Shown: positions 34,610-45,019 of the stretch, one piece after another
Position numbering within the stretch: the stretch's first letter is position 1
How the letters are laid out: every line of letters begins with the position of its first letter
Assembly (NCBI GenBank): GCA_003550325.1
Contig: QKWP01000135.1
Location: 186,659-250,658, forward strand
From: Gigaspora rosea
Lineage: Eukaryota; Glomeromycota; Glomeromycetes; Diversisporales; Gigasporaceae
Length of the DNA: 64,000 bases
Reading direction: 5' to 3'
Program-made: the position numbers and the translations under genes
The notes under the pieces: model-generated
Database searches by the model: none
Seen by the model: only the letters and a program-made list of their open reading frames with translations
Told to the model about the DNA's origin: nothing

Positions 34610-34718
34610 GTTACGTTACATCAAAACGTGACTCGTTATTATGTAAATCGAATGTTCTAGATTGCAGATCAGTGAAAATCTGTCGGTGCTACTGGGGTAC
34701 TTGGGTAGTTGCTATGTC

Positions 34719-35100
34719 GTTAGTATCACATGGTCCAAAAGAAAGGCATTCAAACTATACATTGAAGCCGCAAACATGGGTTATTCTACCGCTATGACTT
34801 ATGTTGGTTTTTGTTATCTAAATGGAATTGGAGTTGAAAAGGATGAAATAAGGCGTAGTTTGTTATCAAATCTGCTGATATGGATGATGCTCTTGGAACA
34901 AATAATGTTGGTCATTGCTAATTGGGGTTGAAAAGGATGAATATAGGAACTGGTTGAAAAGGATGGACATAAGGCATTCTTTTATTATTAAAAATCTGCC
35001 GGTTTGGGGTATAGACGGAATGATAGATATGGCTCAATGCTATCGAAATGGGTTGGAGTTGAAAGAGATATACAAAATGCTATTTATTGGTATCGAATAG
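34719..35100 (+). pseudogene. Sel1-like repeat protein fragment
   Basis: The frame reads KAFKLYIEAANMGYSTAMTYVGFCYLNGIGVEKDE, a typical Sel1-like repeat with its alanine/glycine helix pattern. Two or more further repeats follow in other frames (SADMDDALGTNNVGHC near 34875, IDMAQCYRNG near 35030, NAIYWYR-like near 35075). At least two frameshifts and internal stops separate them, and the 5' part of the gene is missing. Sel1 repeats mediate protein contacts and in Rhizophagus are often fused to kinases, but no kinase is seen. It directly abuts the LTR-like and hAT block, so it is likely a transduced or truncated host fragment. Confidence 0.6.
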
Positions 35101-36426
35101 TGAACAAATTTGTAAAAGTTGTATATGAGCGTGCATCAAAAAATAGATTTCGATTGTGAATTAAGAAAGATGCTGATTGAATGAGTTTCGAAATTATATA
35201 GAAATAGGAAAGGTTGATTTTGCGACCGTATGTCGTGCGCTTTGGCATAATAAAGTAGAAATTATAATAATTATGTTCGAATTCATTTAAGAACTAAAAG
35301 TATTTTGTGGAATTAGAGGTGTGTATCCAATTTTTAAAGGAAACAAGGACGAAATAAATGGTATTAGTAGAAGACGAGAATAACTTACAAGGGCGTTACC
35401 AGTTGCGTTATTAGTTTAGAGAATGATTCAGAAAAAGTGTTGCATTGGGGTTAAAAAGTGCATTGGATCATTTGCCAGTGAAGACGTCAAAGTTGCTATA
35501 TTATATAATGAAGTCTTATTGGGTAGGGACTAAAGGAGATTTAGATGAGAGATTAGCAATGAAAGTGGTTAGTGAGGCGAAAGGGAAGGTAGAGTGGGAA
35601 CAATGGCCGATATAGAAATTCATGAGATGGGGAAAGTAGCATTGGTTTAGAGGGGTGGCGTACGAAGATAATTTTGAAAAGATGGTGGTAATAGGTGAAG
35701 GGAGTATTAGCGCACAAGAGTGGGCAACACCAGATTTGCAGTATATAGTTTTGGTGAGATCTTTATGCAAGCAAGTGTATAATGATGAAGAGAATAAATA
35801 TTGGGCAAAGAAAGATTGAGTAAAGCTAGAGATCAGTTTGAGTGACGAATGGTCTGAGTGGAAATACCTGAATAGTGTGATGGTAAACAGGAATTGAGAT
35901 TTGATAAGTAAGGTGTGAGAAATCCCAGCTACCAGTATTTGCGCTGAGAGTAGTGAATGTAGGATGTGGCCGCAGAAATAGGAAATCCTTCAAATGAGGA
36001 TCCCATGGAAGTGTTTTCAGGAAAGCTAGCAAGTAGCAGACAGTTGATGAGAATAAGCATCTAAGGGTTGGGAAATAGAAGTGTAGTATCGAACCGTATA
36101 ATGCAAGGATCTTTACCGGGTCAGCAGTATTTCTGCAACCGGTTCAGTCTGGACGAGGTTCCTTTTTATGGAAATGTGGTGTTTTTAAAGTAAGGCCATT
36201 AATGCTATATATGATAGACATTTGTTTGCGCCAGCAGTAGTGTGAGGAAAGATAGTATTGACTTGAATTAGAACCATTGGAGGATGGATTCGAATGCAAT
36301 TATGCTGTATTTGGGTGGTGGAGGCAACAAAGAAGAAAGCATCACTAAGGATGGGTTTTTGAGAGGTCATACGTAAGCAAGCTGATTTGAGGGTGAAGGG
36401 AAAGAAAACGCAATTCGATTCTCTTG
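35101..36426. other. uncharacterised stretch with weak coding character
   Basis: Plus-strand pieces such as EWATPDLQYIVLVRSLCKQVY near 35725 look coding-like but are short and broken. They may be internal remains of the flanking LTR-like element. No domain was recognised. Confidence 0.3.
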
Positions 36427-36600
36427 ATGATCCCATATGTGTTATATTTATGTATAGTCGAGTGACAAATGTTGATGCCGTGAACAAAGTCACGGGCATC
36501 CATTTGTCACGAGACCATGACCCGGGCCTATGATGCAGGGTGATCGATGGATAAGTATTAAGTATTGATGACAGGGGTGATGTTTTTAAGAGTCGGATAA

Positions 36601-36650
36601 GTATGATTTAAGTATTAATGACAGGGGTGATGTTTTTAAGAGTCGGATAA
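36601..36650. repeat. short tandem duplication in the LTR-like copy
   Basis: AAGTATTGATGACAGGGGTG and the following bases up to AGTATGAT are repeated (about 36557-36606 and 36609-36657). The copy at 31421 has this once. This dates the duplication after the copies diverged. Confidence 0.6.
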
Positions 36651-37578
36651 GTATGATGTATTGAGTAAGGGGGATAGTTGAGTAAGTATGAGGTCATAAG
36701 GAGTGATTATTTAAGAGAGGTAAAGACAAGAATTGTTCTACCTCTTTTGTCTTTGCTGCTAGCTCAACGAAAGTCTAGCTATGTCATTAGTACCCGCCCA
36801 CCCACCACTAGGTGGGAACTCTCTATGGGTTTGGCAGTCTTATAGAAGGGTTCGATAGTTCGGGTGTATACCAGAATATCGAAGGTGATTGGCTTGTTGG
36901 CCTGATCGAACAGGTTAGGTATTGAAGGAGAAAGTGAAATGCCATGAGTGGAGCATGAGACCATAACCTAGACCCATGATGTAGATTCACGATTGATTAG
37001 TATGGGTTTTTGAGGTGTCGTGAACAAAGTCACATGGCATTTATTTGTCATGAGACCGTGAACTGTCCATGATGTAGAGTTAATGGTGGTAAGTTTGAGG
37101 TATGGGAAATAGCAAGAATAAGGTATTGCATGAATGATTGGTTTGTTAAGTAAGGTATTGGTAACAGAGTTTTATGGGTAGGGGAATGAGTAAGAATGAG
37201 ATATTGCATGAGAAGTGTTGATTCGGATGAGGTCATAAGGGACAGTTATTTATAAAGGAACCGTGAACAGAATCACATGGCATCCATTTGTCACGAGACC
37301 ATGAAGCGGATTGATGAGTAGTAAGTATGAGGTATTGGAACAGATATTATGAGTATGGGAAATAGCAAGAATAAGTAAGGTATTGCATGAATGCTTGGTT
37401 TGTTAAGTAAGGTATTGGTATCAGAGTTTTATGGGTAGGGGAATGAGTAAGAGAGTGAGAAGTGTTGATTCGGTTGAGTAGGTATGAGGTCATAAGGGAC
37501 AGTTATTTATGAAGGAATTAAGGTGCCGTGAGCAGAATCACATGGCATCCATTTGTCATGAGACCATGAAGGTATTGG

Positions 37579-37821
37579 GGTGCTGGAAAAAGGAACGAAA
37601 TTGACAAAAAAAAAAGATCTTTGGAAAATCAATTTTTACATTGCAAATCTTATAATAAATCATAAGAAAATGCAAACTTTAAAGAGGTATAATGCAAAAT
37701 TTTATTAATACAACTACTTTTGCGTCTTAAGTGAAAAACAATCCTAATCTTATTTTAAATTGATTTATGCAAAAAAATTGCTTTTGAAAAAATTGTCATT
37801 TTTGTTCCTTTTTCCAGCACC
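37579..37821. mobile_element. 243-bp MITE with about 28-bp inverted ends
   Basis: The left end GGTGCTGGAAAAAGGAACGA and right end TTGTTCCTTTTTCCAGCACC are inverted, with AATTGACA/TTGTCATT continuing inward. It splits one unit of the LTR-like repeat ladder. No clear target duplication was found. Confidence 0.72.
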
Positions 37822-38473
37822 TAGCCCATATGTATGGAAAATGAGTAAGAATAGGTATTACATGAAAGATTTTGGTTCAGTTGTGTAAGTATGAGTAGCG
37901 GTGATGGATATTTATAGGCATGGAAAATAAGTAAGAATGAGGTATGGCATGAGAGATGTTTGGTTTAATTGAATAGGTTTGAGGTCATAAGGGACAGGAG
38001 GAAAATGAGATACTGTGATAAAGTCACGTGGTATCCATTTGTCTCGAGACCGTGAACCAGGTCCATGACGTAGAGTTGATGAGTGGTAGATATGAGGTAT
38101 TGGTGACAGATCTTAGGTATACGGAAATGAGATGCCGTTAACACAGTCACGAGACATCCATTTGTCACGAGATCACAACCTGCACCCATGACGTCAAGAG
38201 GGCAATTGGTAAGTATGACGTATTGGGTGGCTTGGTGGGAGTAGTTAAGTAAGTATGAGGTATGTTTTGATAAGTATGGGTAGTTGGGTAGGTGACGACA
38301 GTAAGTAGGATCAGGTAATGGTAATAGGGTCATGAGAAATGCTATTTAAGGAGGTAAGATTGGAAGTCTTTGCTGCAAACTCGACACAAGTCTAGCTCTG
38401 TCGTGAACACCCACCCACTCACCACTGAGTAGGGAGGTTTGGTATGGTAGAGTATTTTAAATTATAAGTGAAG

Positions 38474-38676
38474 TCGATAGCCTGGGTGGACAACCCGGAT
38501 GTCGAAGATAAGTGCTTGATAGCCCGGATGAACAATTTGGATATCAAAATTGGTACTTCGATAGCCCGGGTGGACAACCCGGATATCGAAGGTAAGTGCT
38601 TGATAGCCCGGATGACAATCCAGATATCAAAATAGGTGCTTCGTTAGCCCGACTATTCAAGTCGGATATCGAAGAA
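38474..38676. repeat. 42-bp palindromic tandem repeats, five copies
   Basis: Units start at 38474, 38517, 38558, 38600 and 38641 (spacing 43, 41, 42, 41). Each has the form TCGATAGCCCGGGTGGACAA followed by CCCGGATATCGA, an imperfect hairpin. Units alternate between TCGATAG and TTGATAG starts. A single related unit lies near 36852-36885 in the neighbouring copy. Confidence 0.8.
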
Positions 38677-38783
38677 AGAGGGATAGTAAAAATTGGTTTA
38701 ACGATTCTAGGGACCAACTGTGGACCATGTGAGCAGCGAGGCGAGATCCCATATGTGTATTCCATTATTATATTTATGTATGG

Positions 38784-40281
38784 TCGAGTGACAAATAGAA
38801 ACACCAAATTTCATTACAATAATTATTCGAAGTCAAATTAGTCAAACTGAAGTGTTGTTTCTTCTCTTAGAAAATTATCATATTTACATTCCTTATTTAT
38901 TCCATTCACTACTTTTTTGCATGTTTTACAATATAGTTGTGAATGATGACCTTACACCCGTGCTTCCAACCTCTATAAAGATATGCCACTTTTTGATGTA
39001 ATTTCGACTTTTTTTTATGTTTTTTCATTGTTATATATAACAAAAAATATTATGTACGTGGCTAAAAATTTTATTATGTGTCATGAGATTATTGACCAAT
39101 TTGAGTTAGGGTACGCTAATTTAACGTTAAAAATGATACTTTGTACTTTTTACCTGATCCATGCATAATAATAACAATAATGTAAGGTATAAATTTATAT
39201 GCAGAATTTATTCTAACACGTTAATGAACAATAAGGTATTGTAACGAATTATTTTTTTATTTTATTTATGTTGTAAATATTTTAAATCATGTATACAAAT
39301 AAAGTCATTTAAATGTGGCTTGGTGGCTTAGAACTAGAAATCGTGAATACGCGATAATTATTACAAGTATGTGAATGCTCCAAGTCCACAAATATTCTGT
39401 CACTCACGTATACGTGATAGAAATTGCGAGTTCATGGTAAAAATCACAAATACGTTCAAAATATCGCAAATACGTGATAATATGTGGTAACTTTCTAAAA
39501 TGTATTTAAGATCTTCGAATTCAATAAAGTTTGACTTAAGTTCAATGTTCAATTTAAAAAATGCAGTAATAACAAAAGTAAAATCCTTATCTTTTGAATT
39601 CGACTTAATCTTAATAAACTCAATTCAATGGACTGAATTGACTTGTAACTTCGTATTGGCTTACTATAACTCGAATTCTTTGTGATGAGTTTAGTTTATT
39701 CTTTTAAATTGTTCACATAATTCAAGTTACCTTTGAACTTCGAATAAATTCTCATGTCGTAATTATTATATAGTTAACACTTTATATCGAACCTTTACCA
39801 TCATAACAACTCTACTTTAATATCGGTTTTATCCCTCTACCCGTAATCGGTTGGAGTTTAAATTGGTACTATTGTCTATATTGTTTATAGCTCTCCCAAT
39901 TCAACCATTATAGTATACAAACCTGCAATTAGTTGATACTCAATATTGCTACCGTTATGTAATGTAGTACCGTAAGTAAAATTCATTTTCTCGTTGATCT
40001 TCCTAATAATATAGATTTAGACAAATAATTTTTTGTTACTTCAACAGATGAATAGCCTATGTTAGATATATTGTAAAAGTTGAAATGAACTATGATAAAT
40101 AAATTAATTCTTAGCAAATGAATATATTTAAAAATCAAATCATAAATAAAAGTTTATTAATTTTGTAGATATATATGAAAATGGCCCAGGCCAGCAAAGT
40201 AGGAAATGAATATTGGATAGCGATTGTTTCAAGGGAGGAATTTGCTAGCCCCTAGACAAATAATGTAGCAGTTCCTTCCCG
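38784..40281. other. AT-rich stretch without a gene
   Basis: ATCACAAATACG / ACGTGATA words recur at about 39350-39490. TTCGAATTCAATAAAG / TTTTGAATTCGACTT words recur at 39510-39680. No supported gene was found. Confidence 0.4.
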
Positions 40282-40998
40282 CTACTCTGTATTATTAGCT
40301 AAGTTAAAATTATTTTTACTATCTATCCAAGCACCTATTTTATTTAAAGTACTACCTCTAAAATCACCATTATTATAATAAAAATTTTTTATAGTTTCCT
40401 TACTAATTCTTCCCATCCCACGACTACGAATCTCAACAGACACCATATTACACATATCATCTAAAGAATAATTATTGTCTGCCATAATCTTATCAAAAAG
40501 AATTTTAAAGTGTTTTCTGGTTGTTGAGGTAATATCAAAAAAAGATAATTGGCTTGAGCCACTAAAAGAACCCAGAGAAGATCCAGAAGATCCAGAAGAA
40601 GAACCAGAAGATCTTTGGGAAAAATTAGACATAGGTACATATAGGCCAGCGAATTGTTCAGATATTAATGGTGCTACAGAACTTGTCTCAGTTATTTGGT
40701 CCAACTGGTCACGAAGGAATTTATAATTGGTGGTAATTTCATCAACGGTTTCAAATACAATATTTACCATTGTCAAAATTCTTTGTCTCTTGACAACAAA
40801 TGTGTTATCCCGTGTTGTAAGGTCTGCAGTTAATCTTTCCATATGTGCATTGAATTTCATGGTAAGTTGTTGTTTGACGACATACATGGCGAAGCACGTG
40901 GCAATGAAAATCAGATGGACAGGAATTTTCTTGGCAAATATCAATAGGCACACTAAGGCCAAAAATAGTGCAATTTCTGAAATATTGATTGAAGACAT
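40282..40998 (-). CDS. membrane-anchored protein with Ser/Gly linker and possible helix-turn-helix domain
   Basis: This is a complete single-exon frame of 238 residues, with ATG at 40998-40996 and TAG at 40284-40282. Two hydrophobic segments (residues 8-22 and 26-41) near the N-terminus look like a membrane hairpin or anchor. Residues 50-105 are helical and charged, possibly a coiled coil. Residues 127-150 are almost all Ser and Gly, with RSSGSSSGSSGSS repeats. Residues 162-230 form a compact domain with ISKETIKNFYYNNGDFRGST and LNKIGAWID. Its helix pattern recalls lambda-repressor-like HTH domains I associate with Rhizophagus proteins, but that is inference. It is the most intact gene-like frame in the window apart from the LINE ORF1. 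A short divergent frame starts 60 bases upstream, so the two could share a promoter. Confidence 0.6.
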   Translation of the reverse strand: MSSINISEIALFLALVCLLIFAKKIPVHLIFIATCFAMYVVKQQLTMKFNAHMERLTADLTTRDNTFVVKRQRILTMVNIVFETVDEITTNYKFLRDQLDQITETSSVAPLISEQFAGLYVPMSNFSQRSSGSSSGSSGSSLGSFSGSSQLSFFDITSTTRKHFKILFDKIMADNNYSLDDMCNMVSVEIRSRGMGRISKETIKNFYYNNGDFRGSTLNKIGAWIDSKNNFNLANNTE

Positions 40999-41058
40999 CT
41001 ATTAACGGAAAAAAAGATCGTTAGTATAGATACACGAGTGTGGAGTAACCTAGCATAT

Positions 41059-41322
41059 ATGCAACTTGAAATCAACCTTAATTCATGTGAAACAGGTGAA
41101 ATAAATGAGGTTTATTTTGTCGTTCTTAGCGGGACTATTATGCCTGAAAATTATTTTTATTATCTTAGTAAGTTAAGGTACAAGATGCGAAAGTTTATTA
41201 AATGTTTTATTTTTATTTTTACAGATATTACTAATAAAAGCGTAGAAGGATTGACTAAAGATTTTGGATCACTTTATATGATTTCACAACCTAAACACAT
41301 AAGTAATATTGCTTTGCAATAA
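41059..41322 (+). CDS. small hypothetical protein, possibly spliced
   Basis: From ATG 41059 the frame is open to TAA at 41322. A GTAAGT donor (41168) and TTTTTACAG acceptor (ending 41224) would remove 57 bases, exactly 19 codons. The protein is then about 68 residues if spliced and 87 if not. No domain was recognised. It lies divergently 60 bases from the membrane protein. Low support beyond the good splice signals. Confidence 0.35.
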   Translation: MQLEINLNSCETGEINEVYFVVLSGTIMPENYFYYLSKLRYKMRKFIKCFIFIFTDITNKSVEGLTKDFGSLYMISQPKHISNIALQ

Positions 41323-42514
41323 ATCTGATTCGATCTCTTTGTTGATAAAGGCCAAAACGTACTGGAAAAATATTAATTACATTATTATCGCAATATAGGA
41401 GTAAATTCTGATTTTGAAATGAAGACCTGGATCTAAAGACTTAATAATACATGGTCTGGGTAACTTAAATCAAGGTAAGTGTCATTTATGAAATCTAGTA
41501 GATATGATAACTGTCACATCAAGACCCCGATTAATATACACGATATCTAGAACCTGACTTGTATAATATTATTCAATTTGGTTAGACGCCAGATTTAATT
41601 TTGCCCAGCCCAATTATATTTAGAGATAAAATCACATCATTGATCATTAACATATTTATTCCATATTATTAGTAAAAGTAGCAAAGCTAACATATCATTC
41701 CTTATATTATAGAAACTTCAGTAGTAACTTCAATATATAGACCAAGTATTATGTATATGCTACTAAGAATATGCTAAAAAATTTGAGCAAAAACATAATA
41801 CGGATATTATTTTATAGTGATCAATCGATTCATCCAATACATATATGACATCAGCAATGCATGTGACTTGGAATCTCTGATTCCTGCTCTGCTAATGGGA
41901 TCGTGACCAGACTAAGATTTGCTTATGTTGGATTTACACATGGCATCGATCTTCAGAGGCCCATTATAACGCAACATAGTGAAATAAATTAAATATATTT
42001 TTATTATGTATCATAGTAACAGAAAAATGTCTTACGAATTACATGATCAGATTTCTAAGTATATAGGTTTCAGTTCTGAAGAAATTCGTTTTCCAGTTAC
42101 AGAGGAAGATAAATAGCTTTTTTTTGGAAATTATAGCAAATCAGGAGGAGATGATTGATATTGTAATGGATGAGTATCAATTTTTGCTTCATCACGGACA
42201 TAACTACAAGGGTGAAAAATTAATACATAATATAGGTATATATATGTACTGAAAAAAATGCTAAAAAAGTATTGATAGAGGTACCTCCATCGAATATATT
42301 ATCTAGAAAGGTTTTAGCCTACATCGAAAAAAGATTCAAAAACCTTCTACTCACACCAGTTGTTATAGTTGATTAGATATATTACTACTCTGGAATGCGA
42401 ACACAGTTGGTATGCTTATTTTTACAATGTTTTCTGATAGAAGAGTCAACCTTTTTCTTTTTAACATGAACATAATTCTTTCAGGGTTTTATTAGATCGA
42501 GATCACACCAGTCT
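41323..42514. other. AT-rich stretch with weak coding relics
   Basis: Plus-strand pieces LHDQISKYIGFSSEEIRFPVTEEDK (about 42032-42115) and VLIEVPPSNILSRKVLAYIEKRF (about 42270-42335) look like fragments of a decayed gene of unknown family. Otherwise nothing was found. Confidence 0.35.
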
Positions 42515-42628
42515 TTACTATTTTTTTAGATACATTATGTTTTATTCATCTTGATCAATAAACCAACTATTTTTTTAGATACATTATGTTTTATTCATCT
42601 TAATCAATAAACCAACTATTTTTTTTTC
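42515..42628. repeat. tandem duplication of about 54 bp
   Basis: TTTTTTTAGATACATTATGT and the bases up to AATAAACCAACTA are repeated directly, with one change (CTTGATC versus CTTAATC). Confidence 0.75.
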
Positions 42629-43463
42629 TATCGCTAGTTATGTATGTCCCACGGGCCGATCTCTGACTCATCGATTTAAAACACATGACATCGCTCCTCT
42701 GAGGCCCATTATAATGTGATTAGTAAAGCTGCGAAGATTTCTTAGAGTAGTAACTACATACGGCATTACGGCTATGACGTAAAGGCTGTACTACCTTTAG
42801 CCTAGTGTATAATCTGTTTATCTAAAGATAATTATCTGTTGAAAAAAGTCATTATCTGTTATCTATATCTGTTCATAATTCTATTATCCAGATAACTATC
42901 TAGATTATCTGTTAATTATTAGATACTATAAATATTATATAACGCAAAATTGTTTCATATAATTTATTGTACTATAGATGCGCTAGCAACCCAGAATTGC
43001 ACCTCCGGGTTATTATATAATTCTTGATATCTCAACCCACTCTATCTTTAAACTGGAGTATAACCCAGTTGTTGTTCCAGAGCATATTGTTTCTCTAACA
43101 ACTTTAATGGTATACAAGATAAATAAAGTTTATATATTCCATTTAAGTTCAAAAATGAGGCGATATTGAGTATTTTGGTTATATTGAAAATTCGTACGCA
43201 AAATCTTGCACCTTTTTGGATAAATGCATATGACAAAGCAAGTTATAGAAACTTCGCATATTATATCTTCACATGATATAATACTTTCTTCTATATTTTA
43301 TGTTGCATAAAATTGTTAGCCTAACTTTCGAAGTGCGATATCTGATTTATTTTGTTATTCGAAATCATGTAACGATTAGAGGTGCGGTTTGCAAATTTTT
43401 TTTAAAAAAATTATATCCCGGAACATTTTTTGGATGCAAGAGTTTCAGAATTCTGCGATACAT
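42629..43463. other. AT-rich stretch, TTATCTGTTATCT repeats
   Basis: ATTATCTGTT / ATTATCCAGATAA words cluster at about 42825-42920. Similar words occur again at 51915-51985, so these may be ends of one undelimited element family. No gene was found. Confidence 0.4.
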
Positions 43464-43571
43464 AAATCTGCTCACTTTAAAAATATTTTTTTTTGTATTG
43501 TCTCTGTAAGATAAACGTGACTTTAATCACGTTTATCTTATAGAAAAAATATTTTTAGAGCAAGCAGATTT
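43464..43571. repeat. hairpin element, 108 bp
   Basis: AAATCTGCTC...AAAAATATTTTT pairs with AAAAATATTTTTAGAGCAAGCAGATTT across a perfect inner stem, AAGATAAACGTGA / TCACGTTTATCTT. Confidence 0.7.
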
Positions 43572-43635
43572 AACTAAATGCATGAAATAAAAATTTAGAG
43601 TTAGTGCCTTAACGATAGAGGCTATGAGGTTAGAG

Positions 43636-45011
43636 TAGTAATGGGCAAATCCCAACTTTTTTAAAAATCCTGCGTGGAATTTGCGCGGGATTCGCAGGAT
43701 CAAGTAGAGTTTTTGGATTTTTCACGCTTAATAAATAAATAAATATATATACTTTATATCATCACAAGGAATGTAATTTCTCGTTAAACTGTATCAAACC
43801 AACTCTTTCTGACGATCACTTGAACCAAATTACCAACAGAAGAAAAACAAGAAGTTTTTTGTTGGAGAGTTGCCTATACTTAATATATAGTAGGATAACA
43901 CAGGAAACGGTTTTTATCAAGGTCAACTAACTTTTCGGGGACTCCTTTACATATTCGACATGCAAGCCAAAAGTGTACTTTTACAAGATAACTAGCAGAA
44001 GGTGGAGCCCTTGTACGAGAAATTTTGGTGGAAATTAAAGTTTTCTTCCATCGACGAAGTTTCCTGTGGAAAAACAATGGGGAACAACAAAAAACTGAGT
44101 TTTTCCAACTACACCATTTCCTTTAAATTTCTTTCAAGTATCGTCTTACTTCCCTTTGGATTTTTTCAAAATTTTCGCAAAAAGTGGGAATCCTAGCTTA
44201 CCCCTCCAAAAGATCAGCAGTGTTTACTCCTTCCGAATTGGGATGATCCGAATCGGGACCGGCGCTGTCACGAGTTAATTTGGTCGCTATATACAGATAA
44301 ACAATGAATGACGTGGTTGGATCTGGAGGGCACGTGAAAAATTTCTTATCTTTTTTTTAATTTCTTTTCGTTACTTGTACATATAATACATCAATAGACA
44401 TTAGTCTTGGTATTATATAATTTTTATCGTTTATGCTAGACGTATTAGCATCTACAGTTTCTATTCTTTCTTTGCTTTTTCTTTGGTTTTTCTTTTCTTT
44501 GTTTTTTTTTTCGTTTGGTTGTATTTTTGGTTGGTTTTTTGGTTAGTCATCTAGGTATTGTTCCCCTTTAGACTTTTCTCCTTTTTTATTCTTCTTTATG
44601 AGAAGCTCAGAGAAGAAGGTTTTAGGTGGAATGGATCCTGTGGTTGGTTTCTGAAGCCAGGCGGTGATATACTTCTTACTAATGGGGAAGACCGTCGTTT
44701 GAGTATGAGCAAACCATTTCAGTGCAGTAGCCAAAGTTGGGCACCAATTCGGGCAGCCGGCTTAGTTGATCATTACTTTTAGTATATAAAATTATGTAGC
44801 TTTTATATAGTTTTGCTAATAAAGATCAGACAGGTTACAAAGTGGAAAAAAAATTTCTCATTAAATAATAATCATTTCTTATAAATCTTATAGCATTGAT
44901 TACAAATAAAACTTATATAGACTTTACCTACATTTAACATTTAAATCCTGCGCATCCCATGCGGGATCCTGTGCAGGATCACGCACAGATCCCGCACGTT
45001 GCCCATTACTA
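43636..45011. mobile_element. 1376-bp non-autonomous hAT element
   Basis: TAGTAATGGGCAA and TTGCCCATTACTA are perfect 13-bp inverted ends. GGTTAGAG flanks it on both sides (43628-43635 and 45012-45019). Subterminal GCGGGAT/GCAGGATC words are repeated at both ends. The interior carries coding-like minus-strand pieces (43880-44077: RAPPSASYLVKVHFWLACRI; 44543-44734: ATALKWFAHTQTTVFPISKK) without a hAT transposase signature. It may have captured fragments of another gene. Confidence 0.87.
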
Positions 45012-45019
45012 GGTTAGAG

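Larger units (their letters stand above)
31673..34710. mobile_element. hAT-type element (523 bp of its own) holding a second hAT element
   Basis: The left end TAACTACCCCAAG and right end CTTGGGTAGTT are inverted. The 8-mers GCTATGAC (31665-31672) and GCTATGTC (34711-34718) flank it, and the unoccupied sequence GCTATGTC is seen in the related repeat at 36777. Its arms share CTACCCCAGTGGCACCGACAG / CTGTCGGTGCTACTGGGGTA. A fold near the left end repeats the end sequence inverted (AATTTTTGGAGGTGTTCTTGGGGT near 31970). The 2507-bp element at 32103-34609 lies inside it. Confidence 0.75.
31421..36470. mobile_element. LTR-like fossil, first copy, with nested elements inside
   Basis: TGTTGATGCCGTGAACAAAG opens a block (31421-31672) nearly identical to 36471-36780. 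It includes a TATA-like TTATTTAAG before a transcribed-looking end GTCTAGCTATG. The homologous sequence is interrupted at 31673-34710 by another element and resumes only briefly after it (GCTATGTCGTTAGTA). The stretch 36427-36470 (GATCCCATATGTGT...GAGTGACA) matches 38744-38783 and looks like the far end of the same repeat. TG...CA ends and the TATA-like box suggest long terminal repeats, but no gag, protease or polymerase was recognised, so the family is open. Fossil; broken. Confidence 0.4.
36471..38783. mobile_element. LTR-like fossil, second copy, with diverged internal repeats
   Basis: It starts TGTTGATGCCGTGAAC and appears to end GGTCGAGTGACA, the same end word seen at 36458-36468 just before it. 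Inside, the opening unit (GCCGTGAACAAAGTCAC ... CATCCATTTGTCACGAGACC) recurs in diverged form near 37015, 37258, 37518, 38010 and 38126. A TATA-like CTATTTAAGGAGG followed by ACACAAGTCTAGCT occurs at about 38342-38396. The ladder of repeats suggests repeated insertion or unequal exchange. A small MITE sits at 37579-37821. No internal retroelement genes were identified. Fossil; broken and old. Confidence 0.45.

Noticed and set aside
38474-38676. Regularly spaced palindromic repeats resembling a CRISPR array
   Set aside because: Units are contiguous with no unique spacers, they alternate in sequence, and the context is a eukaryotic LTR-like repeat.
40475-41005. Plus-strand frames opposite the membrane protein
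   Set aside because: They are antisense shadows of the intact 238-residue minus-strand frame.
43300-43509. 69-residue plus-strand frame near the hairpin at 43464
   Set aside because: It runs into the hairpin stem, is Phe/Leu-rich and has no support beyond chance.
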